64,000 nucleotides of DNA. Source: Clostridium tyrobutyricum DSM 2637 = ATCC 25755 = JCM 11008. Its GTDB lineage: Bacteria > Bacillota > Clostridia > Clostridiales > Clostridiaceae. The stretch spans positions 22,895 through 86,894 of the forward strand of contig NZ_APMH01000006.1 of the NCBI RefSeq assembly GCF_000359585.1. Direction: 5' to 3'. Within the stretch, counting starts at the first letter, position 1; each line of letters begins with the position of its first letter. The translations under genes were made by a program, and so were the position numbers. Positions 18,200-28,051 of this stretch are shown here, piece after piece. The notes below the pieces were generated by a model. That model was not told the DNA's origin. It saw only the letters and a list, made by a program, of their open reading frames with translations, and made no database searches.

Positions 18200-18748
18200 A
18201 TGGGAAAAATAACTTTGGTAACGGGGGGAAGCAGAAGTGGCAAGAGCAGTTTTGCCGAAGAGATGCTTTCAAATGAAGATGAGGTTCTCTATATAGCGAC
18301 ATCTATAGCTACAGATAAAGATATGGAGGAAAGAATAAGAATACATAGAGAACGTAGAAACCCTAGATGGAATACCTATGAAGGATATAGAAATATCGGC
18401 AATATAATAAAAAAGAGCAGTTTTAAATACATTTTTTTGGAGTGTATTGGTACACTTGTTGCTAATATAATGTTTGAAAGTTCTAGTGACTTTGACAAAT
18501 TGAATTCTAGTGAAATAAATGAGTTAGAAAATGATATATTGAATGAAATAAACAATATAATTTCAGAGTCCAAAAAAAATACTGGAGATATAATAATTAT
18601 TACAAATGAGGTTGGATTGAGTTTGGTACCTGAATATAGATTAGGTCGAATATTTTCTGATATACTTGGACGGGTAAATCAAATTATAGCAGAAAATAGT
18701 GATGAAGTATATATATCATTTTGTGGAATTCCATTAAAATTAAAGTAA
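18200..18748 (+). CDS. cobU: Adenosylcobinamide kinase / adenosylcobinamide-phosphate guanylyltransferase
   Basis: CobU phosphorylates adenosylcobinamide and transfers GMP to it, making the CobS substrate. The P-loop GGSRSGKSSFAE is at 9-20, followed by YIATSIATDKDMEERI and RIHRERR with the guanylylated-histidine region near 50, and TNEVGLSLVPEYRLGRIFSD near 137-156. The 182-residue length is typical. It follows cobS by 15 nt. Together the three genes complete the nucleotide-loop assembly; earlier corrin genes are not in the window. Confidence 0.93.
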   Translation: MGKITLVTGGSRSGKSSFAEEMLSNEDEVLYIATSIATDKDMEERIRIHRERRNPRWNTYEGYRNIGNIIKKSSFKYIFLECIGTLVANIMFESSSDFDKLNSSEINELENDILNEINNIISESKKNTGDIIIITNEVGLSLVPEYRLGRIFSDILGRVNQIIAENSDEVYISFCGIPLKLK

Positions 18749-18844
18749 TGTATTTAAGCATAATATAGTTTTTAATATTATTCTAGTGTAGTATTATATT
18801 AAGAAAGATGTTAATTAATTATTAAATTATAAGAGGATTAAACA

Positions 18845-19870
18845 ATGAGAAAATTTATTATTGGTATTTTAATTTTAAGTATAATTCCTTTATATGGATG
18901 TGCATATAAAAGGGATACAGAACCAATTTCAAAAACAGAATATATGCTTGGAACTATATGTACTATAACTCTATATGATGATAAACCTGAATCTGTTATC
19001 GATAAGGCTTTTAATAGAGTTAAACAAATTGAAGACAAGATGAGTGTAAACAAGTCTGGTACAGAATTGGATGCAATAGCGGAAGGTTCAGGGAAAAAGT
19101 ATGTTAAAGTATCAGATGATACTTTTTATGTGCTTGAAAAGGGAAAATATTATTCTCAGCAATCAGGAGGAAGTTTTGATATAACAGTTGGACCTCTTGT
19201 AAAGCTTTGGGGAATTGGCACAGATCATGCAAGGCTGCCAGAATATAAGGAAATTCAAGCTAAAAGGGCTCTTGTAAATTATAAGGACTTATTACTGGAT
19301 AAAAAAAATAAAAAAGTTATGCTTGCTAGAACAGGTATGTCTCTTGATTTAGGAGGAATAGCCAAAGGATATGCTGCAGATGAAGCTGCAAGGGTACTTA
19401 AGGAAAATGGAGTCAAACATGCTATCATAAACTTAGGAGGAAATGTATTGGCTTTAAATAGTAATCCTCAAGGTAAACCATGGAAAATAGGTGTACAAGA
19501 TCCTTTCCAAAGCAGAGGAAATGTAGTAGCTTCACTTGAGGTAACCAACAAAACTGTAGTTACTTCAGGAATATATGAGAGATATTTTAAAAAAGATGGC
19601 AAGATATATCATCATATATTAAATCCATTTACAGGATATCCTATGGACAACAATTTGGCTAGTGTAACTTTAATTACAAATACTTCCATAAATGCAGATG
19701 CTATGACTAAAAATGCATTTTATCTAGGGATTAACAAGGGCCTTGATTATATAAATAGTATAAGTGGATTACAGGGAATATTTATAACTAAAGATAAAAA
19801 AGTATATATAACTAAGGGATTAAAGGATAATTTTAAGATAATAGATTCCGATTACAAATTGATGAATTGA
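18845..19870 (+). CDS. apbE: FAD:protein FMN transferase, lipoprotein
   Basis: ApbE attaches FMN covalently to a threonine of partner proteins such as Rnf/Nqr subunits. The 341-residue protein begins with a lipoprotein signal (lipobox LYGC, Cys19). Family motifs are YMLGTICTITLY near 37, SGGSFDITVGPLVKLWG near 105, LDLGGIAKGYAAD near 163 and ITNTSINADAMTKNAF near 275 with the metal-binding Asp. It is probably monocistronic, and no target protein is adjacent. Confidence 0.92.
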   Translation: MRKFIIGILILSIIPLYGCAYKRDTEPISKTEYMLGTICTITLYDDKPESVIDKAFNRVKQIEDKMSVNKSGTELDAIAEGSGKKYVKVSDDTFYVLEKGKYYSQQSGGSFDITVGPLVKLWGIGTDHARLPEYKEIQAKRALVNYKDLLLDKKNKKVMLARTGMSLDLGGIAKGYAADEAARVLKENGVKHAIINLGGNVLALNSNPQGKPWKIGVQDPFQSRGNVVASLEVTNKTVVTSGIYERYFKKDGKIYHHILNPFTGYPMDNNLASVTLITNTSINADAMTKNAFYLGINKGLDYINSISGLQGIFITKDKKVYITKGLKDNFKIIDSDYKLMN

Positions 19871-20089
19871 TATAAATTATTATATAATGTAGTAATATAG
19901 TATAGTTTAGAGGTATTCAATAATAATCCATTTATAACAGTAAAAAACTAGGTAGTTGCCACTTGATATGTAATAATTTTAGTATTATCATATACTATAT
20001 ATCTATAAATGTGATTTAGTAGTTATATTTATATTAGCTAAATCTCATAATTTAGAATATAATATTAAATGGAAATGAGGTTGTATATT

Positions 20090-20293
20090 ATGACTAAAGT
20101 CACTAAGGATATGACTATTGGAGAAGTTCTTAAAATCAATCCTGCATATGGAGAGACATTGATGAGTTTCGGAATGGGATGCATTGGATGCCCAGCATCT
20201 TTAGCGGAAACTGTAGAAGAAGCTGCTATGGTACATGGCATAGATGTTAATGCACTGATAGAAACATTGAATTCAGAAGCTGTTGAAAAATAA
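20090..20293 (+). CDS. DUF1858 / hybrid-cluster-protein-associated redox disulfide domain protein
   Basis: The 67-residue protein is a single small domain: TKDMTIGEVLKINPAYGETLMSFG..., then CIGCP, the conserved disulfide pair of the family, and HGIDVNALIETLN. Such proteins are presumed redox or metal-sulfur partners; function is not established. ATG 20090 is chosen (GAGG 9 nt upstream) over an upstream in-frame ATG at 20069. About 200 nt of AT-rich sequence before it (19871-20089) show no other feature. Confidence 0.85.
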   Translation: MTKVTKDMTIGEVLKINPAYGETLMSFGMGCIGCPASLAETVEEAAMVHGIDVNALIETLNSEAVEK

Positions 20294-20333
20294 AAAATTG
20301 ATGGGCTACTGCAGTAGTCCATCAATTTTTTTT
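20293..20333. terminator. Bidirectional terminator
   Basis: AAATTGATGG and its complement enclose a CTACTGCAGTAG palindrome, giving a very long stem. T tracts lie on both strands, serving the convergent genes at 20090 and 20306. Confidence 0.85.
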
Positions 20334-21259
20334 ATCATATCTACACAATATTTTTCATCCTTATGTTGTACATTATGACTCAGATTACAGTCCTTGCAAT
20401 TATTATCACAAGATTCTATATGAATCATTGTTTCTGTACTCTTCAGTTTTTTGGATATTTCATCTTCTATTTCATCACATATATGATGTGCATCTTTTAC
20501 ATGGGTATCTCCGGGAAACACAAGATGAAGGTCTGTATATCTCTTGTTTCCTGATTTTCTTGTTCTAAGTTTATGAAACCCACAAAACACAGAATCATAT
20601 TTTGATATTATATTTTTTATAGTCTCAATTTCTGTATCTGACAATTTTACATCTACTAAAGGTTCAAATGCTTTTTTCAACAAATTAAATGCCTCTTTTA
20701 AAATAAATATGGAGACCACTATAGCTATTACTGGATCTAATGCTTCTAACTTAGTAATCCAGATTAAGAAAAGTCCAATACCTACGCCTAGAGAAGTATA
20801 TACGTCAGTTCTTAAGTGAAGAGCGTCTGCTTCAAGAGCCATTGAATCTTCTTTTTTAGCCACTTTAGATAACTTCATAGATACGAAGAAATTTATAGCT
20901 GATGATATAAACATGACTAAAAATCCAATACTGGATGGGTGAATCTGCTTTGGAAAAATAAGTTTATCTAGGGCTGCTATAATTATCCATATGGAAGCAG
21001 CAAAAATTAGCAATGCTTCAATTACTCCAGATACATCTTCGAATTTACCATGTCCATAGGGATGCTCTGTATCTGCAGGTTTTGAGGATATCTTAACAGA
21101 AACAAATGATATTAAAGAAGCAATTAAATCTATAGTTGAGTGAATAGCTTCAGAAATAATACTTACAGATCCTGTTGATATACCTACTATTAATTTCATT
21201 ATTATCAAACTGCTGTTGGAAAGAATAGAAAGACTGGCAGTTTTTATTTTTTGATTCAT
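20306..21259 (-). CDS. Cation diffusion facilitator (metal efflux) transporter
   Basis: The 317-residue protein has the CDF layout: about six membrane segments with the first metal-site motif SEAIHSTIDLIAS near 35 (Asp in segment II) and the second, ALEADALHLRTDVYTS, near 145 (HxxxD in segment V). A cytoplasmic C-terminal domain follows with DLHLVFPG and HHICDEIEDEI. The tail is Cys-rich (CDNNCKDCNLSHN), a possible extra metal site. Metal specificity (Zn, Fe, Mn, Co) cannot be read. ATG 21259 has GGGAG 8 nt upstream. Operator-like palindromes lie upstream. Confidence 0.88.
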   Translation of the reverse strand: MNQKIKTASLSILSNSSLIIMKLIVGISTGSVSIISEAIHSTIDLIASLISFVSVKISSKPADTEHPYGHGKFEDVSGVIEALLIFAASIWIIIAALDKLIFPKQIHPSSIGFLVMFISSAINFFVSMKLSKVAKKEDSMALEADALHLRTDVYTSLGVGIGLFLIWITKLEALDPVIAIVVSIFILKEAFNLLKKAFEPLVDVKLSDTEIETIKNIISKYDSVFCGFHKLRTRKSGNKRYTDLHLVFPGDTHVKDAHHICDEIEDEISKKLKSTETMIHIESCDNNCKDCNLSHNVQHKDEKYCVDMIKKIDGLLQ

Positions 21260-21283
21260 AATAACATCTCCCATAAAATTCAA

Positions 21284-21303
21284 ACTTTATCATTTGATAA
21301 AGT
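21284..21303. promoter_or_regulatory. Operator-like palindrome, copy 1
   Basis: ACTTTATCA-TT-TGATAAAGT is a perfect 9-bp inverted repeat, 25 nt before the CDF start. It lies just after the predicted start point of a minus-strand promoter (TTGACT at 21344-21339, 17 nt, TATTAT at 21321-21316). The core TTATCA-N2-TGATAA recurs at 21367-21380. Confidence 0.55.
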
Positions 21304-21366
21304 ATAACAATTATTATAATAGTCTAATAATCTATATAAGTCAATAGAAATCAGATATGATATGTA

Positions 21367-21380
21367 TTATCAGTTGATAA
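21367..21380. promoter_or_regulatory. Operator-like palindrome, copy 2
   Basis: TTATCA-GT-TGATAA repeats the core of the palindrome at 21284-21303, 80 bp away centre to centre. It lies upstream of the predicted CDF -35 and 190 nt before the PFOR start. Confidence 0.5.
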
Positions 21381-21572
21381 AGAAAATTAATATAAAAATC
21401 AATTGTAAATTAAATTTATTTTACATGATTATAATAGAGCCTTTATTAAGATTTTGTGACACATTTATGCTTATTAAAAATTTATTTTTAACTATAGTGT
21501 ATGAGAATCTATATATTTCAAATAATAAATAAAGATATATATTTTGAAATTTGATTGAGGGAGTGAATTAAA

Positions 21573-24500
21573 ATGGAAAAAAAGATGAAAACCATGGATG
21601 GAAATCAGGCGGCTGCGTATGCCTCTTATGCATTTACTGAAGTAGCTGCAATATATCCTATTACACCATCTACACCTATGGCAGAAGCAGTGGATGAATG
21701 GTCATCCCAGGGGAAAAAAAATATATTTGGTGATACCGTTAAAATTAGCGAGATGCAGTCGGAAGCAGGTGCTGCAGGTGCTGTACATGGTTCATTATCA
21801 GCAGGTGCATTAACAACAACATATACAGCTTCTCAAGGGCTTCTTTTGATGATTCCCAATATGTATAAGATAGCAGGAGAACATCTTCCAACAGTATTTC
21901 ACGTAAGTGCACGTGCACTTGCTACTCATGCACTTTCCATATTTGGAGATCATCAGGATGTTATGGCATGCAGACAGACAGGTTTTGCACTGTTGGCATC
22001 ATCCAATGTTCAGGAAGCAATGGATTTAGGATTTGTATCACATTTAAGTGCTATTAAGTCAAGAGTACCTTTTCTTCATTTTTTTGATGGATTCAGAACT
22101 TCTCATGAATATCAGAAAATAAATGTAATTGACTACAGTGAAGTCAAAAAACTTGTAGATTATGATGCAATAAATGAATTCAGAAGTAGAGCACTAAATC
22201 CTGAACATCCAACTGTCAAGGGAACTGCTCAAAATCCTGATATATATTTCCAGGGAAGAGAAGTATCCAATAAGTTTTACGACAAGGTTCCGGATATAGT
22301 AGATCAATATATGAATGAAATAAACAATATAACAGGAAAAGACTACAAACCTTTTGAATATTACGGATGCAAAGATGCGGAGAACATCATAGTTGCAATG
22401 GGTTCTATCTGTGACACAATAGATGAAACTGTAGACTATCTTATGGATAAAGGTGAAAAGGTAGGAACTATAAAAGTACATCTTTACAGACCATTTTCAG
22501 AAAGATATTTCTTCAATGTCATGCCGGATACAGTAAAGAAGATATCAGTTTTGGATAGGACTAAAGAACCAGGCTCAGTTGGTGAACCTCTTTACCTGGA
22601 TGTATGTAAAATATTCTATGAATCAGATAAGAGACCTGAAATATTTGCCGGAAGATACGGTTTAGGCTCAAAAGATACTACACCTTCACATATATTGTCA
22701 GTATTTGAAAATATGAAATGCAATAATCCAAAAAAGTATTTTACTATAGGCATAGAAGATGATGTAACACACATGTCACTTAAACAAGGTGAAGAAATAG
22801 AAACTACTCCTGCAGGTACTATAAGTTGTAAATTTTGGGGACTTGGTTCAGATGGAACTGTAGGAGCAAATAAATCTGCAGTAAAGATAATTGGAGATAA
22901 TACTGATTTATATGCACAAGCGTATTTTTCTTATGATAGTAAAAAATCAGGAGGAACTACAGTATCTCATCTGAGATTTGGAAAAAAGCCTATTAAATCA
23001 CCTTATCTAGTAAATAGTGCGGATTATATAGCTTGTCATAATAGATCTTTTATATATAATTATGATATTTTAAAAGGACTTAAAAAAGGTGGAACATTTC
23101 TATTGAATTGCCATTGGAGTGAAGATGAACTTAATGATAAATTGCCTGCAGGAATGAAGAGATATATGGCAGAAAACAATGTAAATTTTTATATACTAGA
23201 CGGGGTGAAAATTGCCAGGGATATAGGTTTAGGTGGAAGAATCAATATGGTAATGCAGTCTGCATTCTTCAAACTGGCAAAGGTAATACCTATAGATGAT
23301 GCTGTGAGATATTTGAAAGATTCTATAGAGAAGACCTATGGAAGAAAAGGTGAAAAGATTGTTGAAATGAACAGGCAGGCTGTAGATAAAGGTATAGAGT
23401 TGGTCAAAAAGGTAGATATACCTGATTCGTGGAAAAATGCAGAACAAAAATCACAGAAATACAATGATAATATAGAGGAACCTGATTTTGTTAAAAATAT
23501 TCAGAGACCAATGGAGAAAAACGAGGGGGATAATCTTCCTGTAAGTGCATTTTTAAATATGGAGGATGGGACTTATCCTGTAGGAACTTCAGCATATGAA
23601 AAAAGAGGAATAGCTGTAATGGTACCCGAATGGCAGATTGATAAATGCATACAGTGTAATCAGTGCTCATATGTATGCCCTCATGCAACTATAAGGTCAT
23701 TTCTTCTAAATGAAGATGAGATAAACAATTCACCAGAAAGCTTCAAGAGCAAAAAGGCACTGGGAAAGGGACTTGAAAACTTGAATTTTAAGATTCAAAT
23801 AAGTCCTATGGATTGCACGGGCTGTGGAAATTGTGCAGATATATGTCCTGCCCCAGGCAAGGCTCTTATTATGAAGCCATGGGAAGAACAAGTAGATGCT
23901 GAATGTGAAAATTGGAATTATGCTATAAGTCTAACTAGAAAGGAAGACTTAATCAATAGAAATACATTAAAGGGAAGCCAGTTTATAACTCCGCTGCTTG
24001 AATTCAATGGTGCTTGCCCTGGATGCGGTGAAACTCCTTATATAAGGCTTCTGACTCAATTGTTTGGTGAAAGAATGATGATAGCCAATGCAACTGGATG
24101 CTCATCTATATGGGCTGCTAGTGCACCTTCTATAGCCTATACAAAAAATTGCGAAGGAAAAGGGCCTTCATGGGGAAATTCACTATTTGAGGACAATGCT
24201 GAGTATGGTTATGGAATGTATCTGGCCGTAAAGTACATGAGAGATGGAATAAGAAAACTCATGCTGCATTATATTGAAAATTCCAGGGAAAAAAGTGAAG
24301 AAAATGATATAATAAAATCCTTTAATGAATGGATAAATACTATGGATGATGGAAGTCTTTCTAAAACATCATCAAAAAAAGTTGTAGATTCAATCATGCA
24401 GTCCAATGCTTATGAAACCGACAGTATATTAAAAGAGATAATAGCGAAAAAAGATTTTCTAGTTAAGAAGTCTCAGTGGATACTAGGTGGAGATGGATGG

Positions 24501-25139
24501 GCTTATGATATTGGATTTGGAGGAGTAGACCACGTACTTGCTTCAGGTGAGGATGTGAATTTGTTTGTAATGGATACTGAGGTATATTCAAATACAGGAG
24601 GACAGTCTTCTAAATCCACACAAACAGGAGCAGTAGCAAAGTTTGCTGCACTTGGGAAACAAGTAAAGAAAAAAGATCTAGGGCTCATGGCTATGAGCTA
24701 TGGATATGTATATGTGGCACAGATAGCTCTTGGAGCCAATATGAATCATGCATTGAAAGCCATAGTAGAAGCTGAAAATTATAGAGGCCCATCTCTCATA
24801 ATAGCATATGCTCCGTGCATAAATCATGGTATAAAAACTGGAATGGGAACTAGTATAGCACAGGAGAAAAAAGCTGTAGATGCCGGATATTGGCAACTAT
24901 ATAGATTTAATCCTGTATTAAAACTTGAAGGTAAGAATCCATTCTTGTTGGATTCAAAAGAACCAAAGACCTCATTTAGGGAACATATAGATGGTGAAAT
25001 AAGATTTTCATCTCTTAAAAAGATATTTCCTCAGAAAGCCGAGCAATTATATAAGGTGTCAGAAGAGAATGCAAAAGATAGATATACTATATATAAGAGA
25101 TTATCAGAAATAAATTATGAAAATAAGAAAAAAGGTTAG
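21573..25139 (+). CDS. nifJ: Pyruvate:ferredoxin (flavodoxin) oxidoreductase
   Basis: This 1188-residue single-chain enzyme converts pyruvate to acetyl-CoA, CO2 and reduced ferredoxin, the central step of clostridial fermentation. In order: domain I with YPITPSTPMAE near 28 and SEMQSEAGAAGAVHGSL; two [4Fe-4S] ferredoxin motifs, CIQCNQCSYVCP near 691 and CTGCGNCADICP near 748; the proximal-cluster cysteines CPGC near 815; and the thiamine pyrophosphate site GDGWAYDIGFGG near 973. Full length, with a terminator after it. It looks monocistronic. The 310-nt upstream region holds two palindromes (see 21284 and 21367). Confidence 0.97.
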   Translation: MEKKMKTMDGNQAAAYASYAFTEVAAIYPITPSTPMAEAVDEWSSQGKKNIFGDTVKISEMQSEAGAAGAVHGSLSAGALTTTYTASQGLLLMIPNMYKIAGEHLPTVFHVSARALATHALSIFGDHQDVMACRQTGFALLASSNVQEAMDLGFVSHLSAIKSRVPFLHFFDGFRTSHEYQKINVIDYSEVKKLVDYDAINEFRSRALNPEHPTVKGTAQNPDIYFQGREVSNKFYDKVPDIVDQYMNEINNITGKDYKPFEYYGCKDAENIIVAMGSICDTIDETVDYLMDKGEKVGTIKVHLYRPFSERYFFNVMPDTVKKISVLDRTKEPGSVGEPLYLDVCKIFYESDKRPEIFAGRYGLGSKDTTPSHILSVFENMKCNNPKKYFTIGIEDDVTHMSLKQGEEIETTPAGTISCKFWGLGSDGTVGANKSAVKIIGDNTDLYAQAYFSYDSKKSGGTTVSHLRFGKKPIKSPYLVNSADYIACHNRSFIYNYDILKGLKKGGTFLLNCHWSEDELNDKLPAGMKRYMAENNVNFYILDGVKIARDIGLGGRINMVMQSAFFKLAKVIPIDDAVRYLKDSIEKTYGRKGEKIVEMNRQAVDKGIELVKKVDIPDSWKNAEQKSQKYNDNIEEPDFVKNIQRPMEKNEGDNLPVSAFLNMEDGTYPVGTSAYEKRGIAVMVPEWQIDKCIQCNQCSYVCPHATIRSFLLNEDEINNSPESFKSKKALGKGLENLNFKIQISPMDCTGCGNCADICPAPGKALIMKPWEEQVDAECENWNYAISLTRKEDLINRNTLKGSQFITPLLEFNGACPGCGETPYIRLLTQLFGERMMIANATGCSSIWAASAPSIAYTKNCEGKGPSWGNSLFEDNAEYGYGMYLAVKYMRDGIRKLMLHYIENSREKSEENDIIKSFNEWINTMDDGSLSKTSSKKVVDSIMQSNAYETDSILKEIIAKKDFLVKKSQWILGGDGWAYDIGFGGVDHVLASGEDVNLFVMDTEVYSNTGGQSSKSTQTGAVAKFAALGKQVKKKDLGLMAMSYGYVYVAQIALGANMNHALKAIVEAENYRGPSLIIAYAPCINHGIKTGMGTSIAQEKKAVDAGYWQLYRFNPVLKLEGKNPFLLDSKEPKTSFREHIDGEIRFSSLKKIFPQKAEQLYKVSEENAKDRYTIYKRLSEINYENKKKG

Positions 25140-25148
25140 AAATATAAA

Positions 25149-25188
25149 AAACAAACCTTGTGTCTGTATTGGACACAAGGTTTGTTTT
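25149..25188. terminator. Terminator after PFOR, probably bidirectional
   Basis: AACAAACCTTGTGTC pairs with GACACAAGGTTTGTT over a 7-nt loop and ends in TTTT. The minus strand also has T-rich sequence after the stem. Confidence 0.88.
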
Positions 25189-25199
25189 ATTAATAAAAG

Positions 25200-25361
25200 T
25201 TATTTTTGATTTTCTTCTACCCAGTTTTTGGCATTATCTATATCTACTATATCTCCAATAGGTACATTTGATACAGGTTTTGTTTTCTTTATATTTGCCC
25301 AGGCAGCTGTTTCGTGATTTTCAATAGGTATTTTTTTATGGGATTTTTTGTTGTCTAACAT
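25200..25361 (-). CDS. Small DUF3787-type protein
   Basis: A 53-residue frame starts MLDNKKSHKK and contains PIENHETAAWANIKKTKPVS, then VPIGDIVDIDNAKNWVEENQK. The ENHETAAWAN...KPVS pattern matches DUF3787, a short clostridial family of unknown function. GAGGTG precedes the ATG by 7 nt. The gene lies between the PFOR terminator and metE and has no obvious partner. Confidence 0.75.
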   Translation of the reverse strand: MLDNKKSHKKIPIENHETAAWANIKKTKPVSNVPIGDIVDIDNAKNWVEENQK

Positions 25362-25420
25362 TTATAATCACCTCTATAAATATTATTTTCAAAATACCCT
25401 TAATATATAAGTGGAAAAAT

Positions 25421-27751
25421 TTAATTAAGTTTTTTTCGAATATTTTTTGTTGCCAATACCATGTCTATTAAACTTTTTTTGACTTCATCAATGCCTCTTG
25501 TTTTTAATCCACAATCAGGATTTATCCAAAGCTTGTCACAATCAATTTTATCCAGCATAATTTTTATTGATTTTTCAAGTTCCTCAATGGATGGAATTCT
25601 TGGAGAATGAATATCGTATATTCCAGGCCCTATTTGAGATTTAAAATTATTATTTTTTAAAAAATCAAGTATTGAAAAGTCTGAACGTGCAGCTTCTATT
25701 GAATATACATCTGCATCCATATCTTTAATCTCTTGTACTATACTTGAAAATTCACTATAGCACATATGGGTATGAATTTGAGTTTCACTCTTAACTTTTG
25801 AGTTTGTTAAACGAAAAGCAGATATTGCCCAATCTAAATATTTTTTATGCCAATCTTTAGTTCTAAGGGGAAGTTTTTCTCTTAAAGCAGCTTCATCAAT
25901 TTGTATTATTTTTATTCCTTCAGATTCTAAATCCAAAACTTCTTCTCCAATTGCCAAACCTATTTGATAGGCTATTTGCTTTAAGTCAAGATCTTCTCTT
26001 GGAAATGACCAGTTTAAAATTGTAATGGGACCTGTTAACATACCTTTTACAGGCTTGTCAGTTTGATCTTGGGCAAATTTAATCCAATCTAATGTCATAG
26101 GAGCAGTGCGCTTTACATCTCCATATATTATCGGTGGTTTTACTGCTCTTGTTCCATAAGATTGAACCCAACCATTTTTGGTAAACAGAAAACCATCTAA
26201 CAATCTTCCAAAGTATTCAACCATGTCAGCACGTTCATATTCTCCGTGAACCAATACATCTAAACCAATATCCTCTTGGAGCTTAAGTACTTCTTTAATT
26301 TTTTCCATTATCTGATTTTCATAATTTTCCTTGGTAATAGTATTTCCCCTTAAATCTTTTCTAAGTTTTTTAATTTCATGAGTTTGCGGAAAAGATCCTA
26401 TGGTAGTTGTAGGTAATAAAGGCAGTTTAAAAGTATTATTTTGAACTTTTTTTCTAAATTCTAAAGAGTCTTTTCTTGTAAAATCTTCTGGTTTTAAATT
26501 ATTTATATTCGTTCTAATTTCTTTATTATAGCATAGTGGATTTTGCCTTTTTCTTTTTAATATATCCTGATTTTTTATATATTTGCTCTGTTTTTCATAA
26601 TCTTTGCATTTCAATAGTTCTTTTATTTCTGAAAGTTCATTTAATTTTTCTTCTGCAAAAGATAAGCTCTCTATATATTCTGACATGTTTATAAGGTTAT
26701 CTACTTTTCCTATATTTTTGTCATCAATATGGCCTTCAGGTTTCACAGTATAAGGTACATGCAGAAGAGAACATGAGGTACTTATATAAATTTTATTTGT
26801 ATCAATATATTTACCAATATTATTCATTAATTGAATACTGTGTTTGTAGTCGTTTCTCCATATGTTTTTTCCATTGACTATTCCAGCTATTAATATCTTG
26901 TTGTCGGGAAATCCATATTTTTGTAGAAGTGTTAAGTTTTTTTTACCTTCCACAAAATCCAATCCTATTCCATTAAATTTTAGGTTTTGTAAATTTTCGT
27001 ATATATCTCTTATATCTCCAAAGTATGTTTGGAGCAATGTTTTAAAACTATATTTTTTATTTAAGATCTTATCATATACATTTTTAAATAGTTCTATTTC
27101 ATATTCAGTTAAATCTGTTACTAGAATTGGTTCATCAATTTGCAGATATTTGATGCCTTCTTGTTGAAACTTGTCTAATATATCTATATATATATTTGCA
27201 AGTTTATTCAAACAGTGTTCAAATGTAGTATTACCTTTTAAATTTGAGAGTTTGAGAAAAGTGAAGATACCTATTATTACCGGTTTGGTTTCTATATTCA
27301 ATTCTTTTGATTCTCTATAGAGATCAAAAGGTTTAGTATCATTAATTGAAAAGATGGTATTTTGATCTATTTCAGGTACAATATAATGGTAGTTTGTGTT
27401 AAACCATTTTTTCATCGGCAAGGCCCTTATATCTTTAGAGTTATTTTGATAACCTCTGGCCATTGCGAAATATGTATCCAATGGTGAAAGACCAAGATCC
27501 TTGTATTTTTGGGGTATAATGTTTAATAGAAATGCCATATCCAGCATATTGTCATAGTATGAAAAGTCATTTGACGGTATAATATCCAATCCACTTTCTT
27601 TTTGTTTGGACCAGTATTCATCCCTCAATTTTTTTCCTGTAGAAAATAGTTCATTTGAATCTATATTTCCCTTAAAATATGATTCCACTGCAAATTTTAG
27701 TTCTCGATTAACACCTATTCTAGGGTAACCTACGATAGTTGATTTGTTCAT
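25421..27751 (-). CDS. metE: Cobalamin-independent methionine synthase
   Basis: MetE methylates homocysteine from 5-methyltetrahydropteroyltriglutamate without B12. The 776-residue protein has the N-terminal half starting IVGYPRIGVNRELKFA and the catalytic C-terminal half starting LPTTTIGSFPQT. The latter includes HGEYERADMVEYFG, the zinc ligands in HTHMCYSEF and the late NPDCGLKTRG. Its leader is a cobalamin riboswitch, so the gene should be shut off when B12 is present. A strong AAGGAGG precedes the ATG. Confidence 0.95.
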   Translation of the reverse strand: MNKSTIVGYPRIGVNRELKFAVESYFKGNIDSNELFSTGKKLRDEYWSKQKESGLDIIPSNDFSYYDNMLDMAFLLNIIPQKYKDLGLSPLDTYFAMARGYQNNSKDIRALPMKKWFNTNYHYIVPEIDQNTIFSINDTKPFDLYRESKELNIETKPVIIGIFTFLKLSNLKGNTTFEHCLNKLANIYIDILDKFQQEGIKYLQIDEPILVTDLTEYEIELFKNVYDKILNKKYSFKTLLQTYFGDIRDIYENLQNLKFNGIGLDFVEGKKNLTLLQKYGFPDNKILIAGIVNGKNIWRNDYKHSIQLMNNIGKYIDTNKIYISTSCSLLHVPYTVKPEGHIDDKNIGKVDNLINMSEYIESLSFAEEKLNELSEIKELLKCKDYEKQSKYIKNQDILKRKRQNPLCYNKEIRTNINNLKPEDFTRKDSLEFRKKVQNNTFKLPLLPTTTIGSFPQTHEIKKLRKDLRGNTITKENYENQIMEKIKEVLKLQEDIGLDVLVHGEYERADMVEYFGRLLDGFLFTKNGWVQSYGTRAVKPPIIYGDVKRTAPMTLDWIKFAQDQTDKPVKGMLTGPITILNWSFPREDLDLKQIAYQIGLAIGEEVLDLESEGIKIIQIDEAALREKLPLRTKDWHKKYLDWAISAFRLTNSKVKSETQIHTHMCYSEFSSIVQEIKDMDADVYSIEAARSDFSILDFLKNNNFKSQIGPGIYDIHSPRIPSIEELEKSIKIMLDKIDCDKLWINPDCGLKTRGIDEVKKSLIDMVLATKNIRKKLN

Positions 27752-27797
27752 TTAATTTTCCTCCTTATCTTCAATCCCAAAGATTCAGTTTTACATA

Positions 27798-27957
27798 AAA
27801 GGCAGGTCTCCTGGCTTATCTTCATCCTAATTGTTTCCCTTCCCGTATACAAACAGTGGTTTAGAAACTTTCGTCCAAATTACAGTAGTGGGTGCTGCTC
27901 AAGATTATAACTTGATTCCCTATTATCTTTTACAAATGAGTAAAAGCACCTTATATG
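27798..27957 (-). promoter_or_regulatory. Cobalamin (AdoCbl) riboswitch of metE
   Basis: Read on the minus strand the leader has the classic order: AGGTGC near 27950, then CCACTG, GGGAAGG, GATGAAGATAAGCC and AGGAGACCTGCC near 27800 (the B12 box). The end of the aptamer is only about 50 nt from the metE ATG, with no T-tract terminator between, so control is probably at translation initiation. Confidence 0.92.
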
Positions 27958-28051
27958 TTAAAGAATTCTTTTTTTAATTATGAATTGCTAAAATAAATTA
28001 TAGCACATAAATATGCACTTATAAAGAAGTTTATGTTAGGTTAAATAAGAT

